DNA from: Hermatobates lingyangjiaoensis | Taxonomy: Eukaryota; Arthropoda; Insecta; Hemiptera; Hermatobatidae | Direction: 5' to 3' | Assembly (NCBI GenBank): GCA_026182355.1 | Contig: JAPFBL010000008.1 | Coordinates: 2,357,501 to 2,421,500, forward strand | Length of the DNA stretch: 64,000 bases | Shown here: positions 55,840 to 64,000 of the stretch, piece by piece | How the letters are laid out: the number at the start of each line of letters is the position of its first letter | Position numbering within the stretch: position 1 is the first letter of the stretch | Program-made: the position numbers and the translations under genes | Notes under the pieces: model-generated | What the model was told of the DNA's origin: nothing | The model's database searches: none | What the model saw: only the letters and a program-made list of their open reading frames with translations

Positions 55840-57165
55840 TATTTGTACGATCAAAAGGCGTTTCCATTAGCCTTTTAAATAACTTTTGATCATGTTTCGC
55901 TTTTCTCAACACCAAAAAAAATAACTATTTAGTTTTTTCCCATTTTGCCATATGATTCTCGAATTTCTCTACTAGAAAATATTTGACTCCTCCTGTCTCC
56001 TTATAGAATGTTTATGTTGTTTAACACGATCAAGCAAACTGTCTGTCCAACATATAATGCGCAACAACCTTCATATAGAACATTGTGTATACCTTCTTTC
56101 ACTTCTTCTTGAAAATTGTTTGTACAATTCAAAACAACGAACATGTCCAACTTTTTTTTTAGAAATACGTAAATATTCTTTAAAGAGCGACTAAAGAAGG
56201 ACCCTAATAATATATTTCATCCACTAAAGGGTCTTTATATACTTTACTCATCAACAGATTTTTTTTTAATACTATAAGTTAATGGTCAAGTATTTCAAGG
56301 ACGAAGTTATTTAGTATATGTATATATGAGCCAAAAGTTCCTGAAGAAATCAGTATCTGTATCAATAAAGAGGTCCAATGCTTTCTAAAACATACTTCTG
56401 AATGCACCATTTTTGGAATTTTTTGATCAATAATGAAAAGATGGAAAATAAGCAGGATTTCAGAAAATAATAAACTTTAGTTGAGCACCATGTCATATAA
56501 GTACTATATAAATATAAATATAAAAGTGGTAATTTAATATCTCTTCCAAATTTTAATATAAACTTAATGAACGGAACACAATTATTTAAACTATCAATAA
56601 CTCAGAAATACTTCTACTATTACTTTGGAAATATTTTAGAAGAAAAATGTTGCTGGACAAAGTTTTAATGCATATTGTCAGAAAATATTCAAGGTGAAAG
56701 GCAGTTTCCATCGATCACCAACATTTTTGCCTATACAATTTTCTCAGAAGGAAAAAAAACAACAACACAAAACTGGATTAATTCAATTAGTTATTACGAT
56801 TTTGAAAAACTAGGCCCTTTTTTTTTTAAGTTCTGCTCTATTTTGGAAGAATCCACAATCTTACTGTTTTGGTATTATACTGCGCACCCAGCTTTCCAGC
56901 CATATCGCAAATAGAACAACAGAACAGGCTGATGCCTTTTTAACGTGAAAGTCATCATCTACTGCTGAAAATTTGTGAAAATTGATTTTACATCAAGTCT
57001 CAGTGAAAAATGATACTGATTCAAGTATGAATTGAGTTTTGAAACAAGGCCGATTTTTTTATTACGTTTTTTCGAAATTATGCCAGCTAAAGGAACCAAT
57101 ACATAGATCAATCTACTGGACAGTTTATATCCCACTGAACCAATAGAGTACACGAATTAATAAAA
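55840..57165 (-). pseudogene. PLE-E, old copy with RT and endonuclease relics
   Basis: The minus strand at 57153-56959 reads YSIGSVGYKLSSRLIYVLVP then RLDVKSIFTNF, the early RT motifs. Further down, scattered frames give PAYFPSFHYWSKN and VHSEVCFRKHWTSL (RT thumb region); then at about 56110-56010 IHNVLYEGCCALYVGQT and, one frame on, DRVKQHKHSIRRQEESN, the nuclease core with YVG for YIG. Closest to PLE-C. Many stops and shifts; the YVDD motif was not found. Confidence 0.65.
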
Positions 57166-57286
57166 CGGATTGCAGTTTTTATGTCAAAAACATTTAAATT
57201 ACATAAATGAAAACTGCAATCGCTAATTGTGAGTAGTGAATGGAATTGCGTCATCATCAGACAGAAGGACGACGTATAACGTTAAC

Positions 57287-57287
<1 letters not shown>

Positions 57288-57326
<39 letters not shown>
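57288..57326. repeat. (TA)n microsatellite
   Basis: Alternating TA abutting a PLE-B palindrome. Confidence 0.95.
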
Positions 57327-57328
<2 letters not shown>

Positions 57329-57329
57329 T

Positions 57330-57545
57330 AACAAGATTTCACAATAGACACATGAAATATCAATCAGTGTCCAAACCACAATAAGAAATGAGAAAAAGAC
57401 TAAGATCTTTCAACCGTAACAAGCAGTCTTCATCAGACTCAAATCCTAACTGTTGGGTTCCGAATATTTGGGATTTCACTCTGAGGAAAACTGCTTGATA
57501 CGGTTGAAATATCTTAGTCTTTTTTCTCATTTCTTATAGTCCTCT
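57330..57545. mobile_element. Palindromic PLE-B-terminus element, older
   Basis: Left half minus-oriented with full tail (AGATTTCACAATAGACACATG, AACCACAATAAGAAATGAG, AAGATCTTTCAACCG, TCATCAGACTC); right half plus-oriented and diverged (CTCTGAGGAAAACTGCTTG, ACGGTTGAAATATCTTAG). Confidence 0.75.
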
Positions 57546-58935
57546 GAATGTTTTAAGCCTCAGTAAGGTAAACCTAAATGGGGTTGAGATCTATCAACCA
57601 AAACAACTCATATGATATTCTATATAACATATATATATTTAAACGTTGTTATTTATGCAAAAACTGAAACAAAACTTCAGAAATATATTTGCTAATGAAA
57701 GATACTAACTTTTGATTAAACCGTCATCAGGAGAAAAAATAGGGGAACAAATCATAACCCATTTCTATTGGGTTGTTCATCGGGTATGCTTAGCTTCCCT
57801 TATCCCTCTACTCTCATGATAGTCTACCCAAAAGTAAGCCTGCAGATGTTAATTTTTAGTTGTACTTCTTTTGTACCTTAGGAGTACTTCTGTACTTCAT
57901 ATAGTCTAAAAAGCAGGTCACTTATAACTCACTGATCACATATTCTTCTCCACGTGACATCTTTTACGCATATATCCGTCTGATTTCCTGGTGTAACATT
58001 CTTAGTATTTTCTTTTTCTGATTTAGTTTCTCTTTTTGGATTATTTTGCAAACGTCAGGAATGGTCCAATCAAACTGAATAAATTAAAAATGAGGAACCA
58101 CGAAGAATAAACAACAAAAACTAATTACAAAATTTCCACATACTTCGACATTTTACTGAGTGATTATTATTGTCCCTACGTATCTTTCATATATTCATTT
58201 ACGTACAGTTATTAATTACTATTGTTATAAATATTGTTATCGATCAATACAAAATAGAACTAGAAACGAATGCTTTTAGTCTTTTGGGTTATTAATGCTA
58301 TTCTGTTTCAATCTATTCAAAACCCATTAGAAAACTGGCAAAAGTATTCCGTCATATTATTAATCTTTGTACATGTTTAAATAAAAATGAACTGGTCATA
58401 AGTATTTATTTTTTTAACCAAGTTATTGGTATTTTTGTAAAGTTCTAAAGGCTGAATTGAAAATTGGTTAACAGATGTCGTTTTCATACTGATAAACATC
58501 ATACACATGCTGACTAAATATAAAAGTTAATTAAATTAGTTGTTATAAAATATAAAATAACATATGAAATTACTGTATCATGAAACGCGCATATTACAAT
58601 AAACATCTTTCAAGCCAATATTCTTCCTTTAGTAAATATAAGGAAACACATAAGTACGGCTGTTACTTAAATACAATACGAAGAACAGGTAACAGATTCA
58701 CAAATCAATATGTACATTTCATTCCTAAAACATTGAGAATTCATTCTCTACAAAGAATTCTTTAAAAATAAGTATATTTGTGTATTGCTATAGACCAATA
58801 AACTATTATTAATAAAACCAAGCATAGAACATAAGAAACTACTTGAAATGATCCGTATGATTGCAATCAATGATTTCTCTGTTTTATTGTGTAATGTTTT
58901 AGTATTATGTATAGTTAAATGTACTTGAAGAAACA
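57546..58935. other. AT-rich sequence with a possible solo terminus
   Basis: Minus strand at about 57710-57745: CTCCTGATGACGGTTTAATC, AAAAGTTAG, hammerhead-like but with weak stems, followed by sequence I cannot place. Nothing else supported. Confidence 0.3.
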
Positions 58936-58939
58936 TAGA

Positions 58940-59045
58940 GAAATTAAAAGCAGACAGAGTTAGTCTCTAATTTTTGGTTTGAACCATCTTCAGGAGAATT
59001 CGAGAAGGAAACCAAGTGCACTGGTTCAGAGACGGTTGGGTCTAC
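58940..59045 (-). repeat. Solo family 7 terminus
   Basis: Half of the palindrome seen at 571-819: GTCTCTAATTTTTGGTTTGA, ACCATCTTCAGGAGAA, GCACTGGTTCAGAGACGGTT. Hammerhead-like boxes are present on the minus strand. Confidence 0.65.
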
Positions 59046-59049
59046 CAAA

Positions 59050-60525
59050 TATACACATGTATATATTTATTCTCTAAATTGTAGGTTTAAAGTAAATTCT
59101 AGGCTTTGAATAGAACCGAAAAATGAGCAATCAACCTAGAAATTACCAATTTCCTGATACACCAATATTAGCCTTAAATCCTATTAAGTGGTTAATATAA
59201 GGTTATATTCATGTGTATCTGAAGTAGGTAACTTAATAATGAAATTGGAGGAAGAACTCATTGAATATTTCTAAATAATCTTCATCATATGGAGAAGGTT
59301 GACGAGGAGGCAATGATTAAGATAAAAAAATTAAGATATTTCTGCTGATTAGGAAAAACTTTTCCGAACACCGACTATAATATATTTAATTCTTTTGAAT
59401 GTAAGATATATTATTTATTAACACATACAACAAAAATAACACATATGGACGCGACAGAACGCATCAATTTTTATCATCAGCCTTTTGCGCGACAATTCAT
59501 CACCAGCAGAACAGAAAAAGAAGAATAGAGAAGTTTTATTTTTCAATTTAATTTTTACTTTTACAAAAGCTGTTTTAAAATTATATATAATTATTCTTAT
59601 TCATCAGTATGAATCATAGTTCTTTTTAATTTAATTGAAATATTTAACTAAACAGTTTTCGTTTTCTTTCAAAACCTCCATCATAGGCAGAAGTGACAAT
59701 GTCTTAAACAAAAAATTTATAATTCTTACATTAATTGAATACCTTTACCTTTAAAATACCTTCCTTTTGAATAAAAGGATATTATTTATGGTTTAATGAT
59801 TATCCCAATAATCGGTTAATACTGTCTACAGAACGGAAAACTCATTGAAACTTAATTTTATTTCTAACAAAGTTATATATAATGCTTCCGTTTTCCTTTC
59901 TGGAGTATATATAACAGTACGAATACCATTATAAATGGAGAATAAAATAAGAGAGAGACAGGAATTGGAAATATTGGTTAGAACAGTTTGCATATCTAAA
60001 TTTTCTTTTCTTTACAATCTGTTTAACTACAAATCTAAAATTGAAAAGAAAATATGAAACAGCTTTTAATTTATATTGTAAATAAATGAATTTAGATAAA
60101 TAAAAAGTAGCTAAACAATTTCTAAAATATCAGAATATTCTATTTCAGATTTGTTTTGTGTATCGAGTAATGTTCCCACATTTTAAAGAGTAACAAATTA
60201 AGGAAGCAATATTCAGAAAATCAATAGAGCTGAATTAGTATAAATCCAATTAATTACCGTATTTAGTTATTTATGTGTATGAAATAAAAAAATGTTCATG
60301 TCACTGATCAAAATAGAAAATAGTGGGATAATACTGTGAAGCCTAACAGAAACATATCTTCAAATAACTTCAAGACTTAAAATTAAGTCATACTCATTTT
60401 GCCTTCCTCAGAATGTATATATATAGAGGAATTGGAAAAACCTCAGAGCATTATCCTCCTACTTGTTTGTAGTGTGTTACATGAATATATAAATATACAA
60501 ATCATAATTTCACAATAACTCTGAG
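59050..60525. other. AT-rich sequence, nothing assignable
   Basis: A weak CTGATGA occurs on the minus strand near 59478 without stems. Confidence 0.35.
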
Positions 60526-60529
60526 GTTA

Positions 60530-60595
60530 TATCTTGACGAAGATCCCTTGTTTTGGTTGAAAGAACTTTGTCTTTATTCTGAGCTCTTACTGTGG

Positions 60596-60596
<1 letters not shown>
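60530..60596 (+). repeat. Degenerate PLE-B-like terminus
   Basis: TTGACGAAGATCCCTTGTTT, GGTTGAAAGAACTTTGTC and CTTACTGTGGTTATA recall the PLE-B hammerhead-like region and tail. Ends at (TA)n. Confidence 0.5.

Positions 60597-60626
<30 letters not shown>
60597..60626. repeat. (TA)n microsatellite
   Basis: Alternating TA shared by the PLE-B-like tail on the left and the PLE 5' fragment on the right. Confidence 0.9.
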
Positions 60627-60630
<4 letters not shown>

Positions 60631-60850
60631 CAGATTCTGCATTCACGACTTTCTTACTTATAGCTTCTATTTTCCTTACAATTTTCTTTTGAGAAGGTGA
60701 TAATTGCCAAAGCAAACTAGCATACGACATTCAGAAGGCTGGAAATAACCACTTCACTGGGGATAACTATATTTAATTAAACACTACACTAGATTAAACT
60801 AAGATAACAAGCTTTCGGCCTCATGGGTCATCATCAGGTTCTTAAACTAC
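60627..60850 (-). mobile_element. PLE 5' fragment: hammerhead-like motif, start codon, N-terminal coding part
   Basis: Reading the minus strand: a hammerhead-like motif at about 60841-60803, about 75 bases, ATG at 60730-60728, then an open frame MSYASLLWQLSPSQKKIVRK, IEAISKKVVNAESE, which ends in (TA)n. Same layout as 17981-18230 but different sequence. An overlapping piece of the same coding region lies inverted at 60903-61035. Confidence 0.6.
60803..60845 (-). ncRNA. Hammerhead-like motif upstream of a PLE start codon
   Basis: CTGATGA, extra T, stem GACC-CATGA-GGCC with one mismatch, GAA, stem III AGCT, T, G. The CTGATGA box is canonical. Confidence 0.45.
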
Positions 60851-60902
60851 TTATATTAACTAAATATACATATTACTGACTACTTTGGCGTTTAAATGCC
60901 AA

Positions 60903-60995
60903 GTAAGTAAAGTATAAGTAAGAAAGTCGTGAATGCAGAATCTGCCATCAAATTCAATAATACATGCTTGAAAAGGGACTTGCTGCCGAAATACA

Positions 60996-61035
<40 letters not shown>
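60903..61035 (+). pseudogene. PLE N-terminal coding fragment, inverted partner
   Basis: Frame ISKKVVNAESAIKFNNTCLK then RDLLPKYTNIY and (TA)n. The first 30 bases duplicate the minus-strand fragment in opposite orientation. Together they show where the coding region runs: KKIVRK..NAESAIKFNNTCLK..LLPKYTNIY. Confidence 0.6.
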
Positions 61036-61041
<6 letters not shown>

Positions 61042-61175
61042 TAAAATGATCTCACGAACTAAACAAACTAAATTCACAGAAATAAGATAGGAAAACTTAC
61101 TTTCATATTTTGACTGCTTCATCATCAGGAAAAAAAGGTATGAATCACTTCGAAGACAAGTGACCACTTTGTATA
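61036..61175 (-). other. Possible further PLE terminus
   Basis: Minus strand TTCCTGATGATGAAGCAGTC, AAAATATG at about 61098-61128, the hammerhead-like order with a minimal stem. It adjoins a TA tract. Confidence 0.3.
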
Positions 61176-61177
61176 TA

Positions 61178-61265
61178 CCTAATCGGGATTCGGTCAATTT
61201 TCTATGTTCAAAGAGAGTTTGTTTTGGAACCTAGACAATTCACCAAACCCTGATTACGTATTACA
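61178..61265. mobile_element. Short PLE-A palindrome, deleted centre
   Basis: AATCGGGATTCGGTCAATTT on the left is mirrored by GACAATTCACCAAACCCTGATT on the right, with GAGAGTTTG between. Followed by ATTTATTAAACGGTTGATG, the PLE-A flank string. Confidence 0.6.
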
Positions 61266-61269
61266 TCTA

Positions 61270-61980
61270 TTTATTAAACGGTTGATGTATAATTTATTTA
61301 TATGAACATATATGAAATGTGAATTGGATCAGTTTCAAATATTCTATAAAAAATTTTAAAGACCTCTGTATCAGGTAATTATATCTGAGATATGCATTTT
61401 CAAAAGGAATATAAAAATGTTTGGAAGATAAATTGTTATCGGACTTCTTGTTGAGCTTATCTCACAATAGATAACAATGCATTAAGAATATAATGTATAA
61501 TAATATATAATATATAATAATATATTGCATTATTATTATTAAATAATAATTTAGCTTGGAATTGCTTAATTACTATTTAATAATAAATATTTAAAACAAT
61601 AACTGCACTGGAAAATTTACTAGTATTCTACTAATTAACTAATATAAATTTACTAATATATATCATTGTTGTCTCGTGCTAAATCACTGGAAAATTTAAA
61701 GTAATGAAACAATTTTGTCATAAGCTGGGTTAATTATTTTTATGATGTTAGTATTTTCACTAACGAACTCAGAGTAACAACAACAGAGTAACAGCTAGTG
61801 TTACCATAGAATATTGTATTCTAATTATTGTGAGCATGCCAGTATTTATGATGTAAAACAATATATCATTTTTCAATATAATATATCTATACAACTAAAA
61901 ACGTTGAATACGAATCGATTTGCCTGATATAGTAATTTTATAATTTAGTAACAGCTATAGGAGTGTTGATCTACACAAAT
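61270..61980. other. AT-rich sequence, nothing assignable
   Basis: TA-rich block at 61490-61600. No supported feature. Confidence 0.35.
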
Positions 61981-61984
61981 AACT

Positions 61985-62074
61985 TCAACTCAATAAGGAC
62001 AGTGGGACGGAACCTTGTATTAGAAGGGCGACGAAGATGGAAGGAATGAGCTGACCGCTCTGCAGAAGCCTCAT
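61985..62074 (-). CDS. Short ORF resembling a signal peptide, possible first exon
   Basis: ATG at 62074-62072 with A at -3, 29 codons: MRLLQSGQLIPSIFVALLIQ then GSVPLSLLS and TGA. A charged N-terminus followed by a hydrophobic core ending in small residues resembles a secretory signal sequence. The patch 61975-62160 is GC-richer than its surroundings, as exons often are in such genomes. A possible splice donor (CAAG/GTTCCG) lies inside. No downstream exon could be identified, and a chance ORF is entirely possible. Confidence 0.15.
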   Translation of the reverse strand: MRLLQSGQLIPSIFVALLIQGSVPLSLLS

Positions 62075-62159
62075 CGTGGAGATAGCGGAGGTCTTGAGAC
62101 GGACAACACTGCCCAGACACACAACTCTTCACCAAAATTGTCTCCAAACAGAACACGAA

Positions 62160-63180
62160 TTACAGATTTTTTTGTTAAAGTTTCTTTATCTTTGTTGACT
62201 AAATTTAGTTATACAGTTCGCTTTGGCCTTAGTTAATAATTTCAAGCCATATGGGGTTTGTGAAAAATAAAGTTAAAAATAATTGCTGTGAATATGTAAA
62301 TTCGAAAGAAGGAATGTTTCGTAAAAGAATCGCAGTACTGGCAGACATAGACTCACACCGCCTGTCGTGACTGGACTAAAGCAAGTTTTTCTCCTTATCG
62401 GTGGAGCTTAGTTTCTGCGCCTGCGCTCTATCCCCTCCCTTCGTAGAACCAACCCCACACGTACATCCCCCAATACCTTGTATTTATTTACTTTTTTTTC
62501 ACCCCTTCCCACAATTTTGTCCCCACCACCACCCTTTAAATATATTATTTTCATCTGTTCAGTTTCGTGACATGTCACGCTGAGCTTAAAGAACCTAGGC
62601 TGTGAAGAAATGCCTTTCTATGACTGGTTTCTTTCATTCCACAATACCAAGCTAAACACAATGGAATCACCCATCAAACAATATTTCATTACGATGGAAT
62701 AACCTCCATCTCTTACATTATTTACTCTCCCATCATCCACCTTAAATTACCAACAAACTTTATATATAATTATAGAGAATTTAATTTGAACCTAAAGAAC
62801 TGACCTAGTCCTGATAAACTTTAATTTTGTTTATAATTATAGAATCAGGCAGTTTTGGAGAGTGTGTTATAGTCATAAAACTCTGCTAAGTTTCAGTGTT
62901 TTCCTGATTATCACCATGGTTGCGAATAAAAGTAATAAGTCCAAAGATGAAATACAGTATATTCAGACAAATACACTCACGTTAAAACACATTCTTGTAT
63001 ACATTTTCCAGTTCAGACCATAGGTACTGCAATTTAAAATATTTGGCAATAGTAAAGTTTTAGCTTTCTTCAGTAACTTACTTTTGTCGTACCATTAAGA
63101 CTTGCCTACATATTATGTAATAATTTATATCATTATATACTTATCAATACACAGACAAACATAGATATTAGAAGGATATA
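62160..63180. other. Mixed sequence with GC-richer block, unassigned
   Basis: 62340-62640 is CT-rich and GC-richer. The sequence at about 62770-62825 (GAATTTAATTTGAACCTAAA, CTGACCTAGTCCTGATAAAC) is a PLE-A-subfamily end. The rest is not recognised. Confidence 0.35.
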
Positions 63181-63189
63181 CTGATTTTT

Positions 63190-63480
63190 TTTTTTATCGT
63201 CGTAGGATGTGGAAAAATCTGTTCATCAGATCCCTTAGCAAGACGTCTTGCTCAGGGTATGTGGGGTTGGGGGTCCCGACCCACTAAAAAACCACATCCT
63301 TTTTTAGGAAACCGTTTGCACATTACTTCATGCCGGTGCCTCAGTCCTCCTGAATAGGATTCACCTTCTTGTCCCCATTCGTTCAATCATTGCCCTTGCC
63401 TCACACCACTTTCGTTCTTCTTATGATGGAGAACCGCCTCTAAAAAGTTTGCAGCTTTTGACTAATTGTTTTCGTTTAGG
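63190..63480. other. GC-rich patch of unknown identity
   Basis: Contains AAGACGTCTTGC (partly palindromic) and GGATGTGG...CCACATCC inverted around 63201 and 63290, suggesting a small foldback of about 100 bases. No family recognised. Confidence 0.25.
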
Positions 63481-63484
63481 AGCA

Positions 63485-63930
63485 TCTTTTGAACTGAATA
63501 CACGAGCAGTGTATGAGTAAGATGACATCAGCCATTCTTATATTAACATCTCCATAGGACTTACAATATTCATTTATAAGCCACCTAACCATAGGTGGAT
63601 GATAAATGGTGCCAATGAACAGTTATGATAATAAGTGTTCATTGGCAGAGAAATGATGTGTTTGTCTCAGATATTCCGAATTCATTATTCTCAGATATTC
63701 TCAGATCCGTTATTTCGAGTTCTTTCAATGTGGATCATATCTTGAATTAATTTTTTTTTGTATATTTATGTTTCCATTGTTATGGTCATAAGTATTTATA
63801 AAAATACAATGAGTGATCGTGAGAAAAGACATCTTCATAAAATTAAACAGTATCTTTTAATTTGAAAATTAGTTTAACTTTTAATTATACACCTTTATAC
63901 TAAGTAAAAAGAAACCGAAACATAGTAAAC
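63485..63930. other. AT-rich sequence, nothing assignable
   Basis: No supported feature. Confidence 0.3.
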
Positions 63931-63934
63931 TTTA

Positions 63935-64000
63935 GCAAGATTTCACAATAAATACGTGAAATAAAAATCAACGTCCAAACCACAGTAAGAAATAAGAAAA
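63935..64000 (-). repeat. PLE-B tail, cut by the window edge
   Basis: AGATTTCACAATAAATACGTG, CCAAACCACAGTAAGAAATA is the outer part of a PLE-B terminus in minus orientation. The element continues beyond the window. Confidence 0.7.

Noticed and set aside
59470..59510. CTGATGA on the minus strand as a ribozyme
   Set aside because: No stem II or stem III can be drawn around it.
63190..63480. Coding exon in a GC-rich patch
   Set aside because: No frame stays open and a local inverted repeat better explains part of it; left as unassigned.

Overview
The window looks like AT-rich, gene-poor, repeat-dense nuclear DNA from an animal, most likely an invertebrate. The grounds are the absence of dense long ORFs, the abundance of (TA)n tracts, tRNA-headed SINEs, non-LTR and hAT remnants, and several lineages of Penelope-like elements (PLEs) that encode a reverse transcriptase (RT) plus a GIY-YIG endonuclease. 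The species cannot be fixed from the sequence. No host protein-coding gene could be supported with confidence. The only host-like candidate is a 29-codon ORF with a signal-peptide-like character at 61985-62074.

PLEs dominate the window. I use local names. PLE-A: an endonuclease with LIY/YYG in place of GIY/YIG, copies at 5.7-7.5 kb and 23.1-24.4 kb. PLE-B: canonical GIY/YIG, a nearly intact copy at 50.1-52.4 kb with one in-frame stop, plus pieces at 22.2-23.0 and 44.1-44.6 kb. PLE-C: an endonuclease fragment at 46.85-47.5 kb. PLE-D: a divergent endonuclease at 16.6-17.1 kb. PLE-E: an old wreck at 55.8-57.2 kb. There are also 5' fragments that carry only the terminal repeat, the start codon and the N-terminal coding part (18.0 and 60.7 kb).

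The unifying signal is a small RNA motif in the terminal repeats of nearly all these families. It has a hammerhead-like core (CTGANGA, one extra base, a stem-loop, GAA, a tiny self-complementary stem III, then T) closed by a short stem I. It recurs in at least six unrelated sequence contexts with the same topology. Hammerhead ribozymes are known from Penelope-like elements. The constant extra base after CTGANGA, and the number of families side by side, are what deserve a look.

A second signal is a class of short palindromic elements (about 160-660 bp) made only of two oppositely oriented PLE termini with both 3' tails facing out. They lie at 0.57-0.82, 3.0-3.6, 7.7-7.9, 15.7-16.0, 21.6-21.8, 45.2-45.4, 47.5-47.75, 47.87-48.03, 48.05-48.25, 52.4-52.7 and 57.3-57.5 kb, with others less clear. 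One has perfect 41-bp arms and a 12-bp flanking direct repeat. Several coding copies show the same inverted ends or a 5' inversion, so one integration process (target priming from both strands, often at TA tracts) may explain all of them.

Other content: an 804-bp deleted hAT transposon in a TA tract (48.3-49.1 kb); a decayed non-LTR RT (33.4-34.6 kb); four SINE pieces; a 2-kb satellite of 30-bp units containing a 12-bp palindrome (25.4-27.5 kb); minisatellites at 12.6-13.1 and 20.4-20.8 kb; and an in-frame 108-bp tandem duplication at 38.1-38.3 kb. The rest is AT-rich sequence in which I see nothing assignable.
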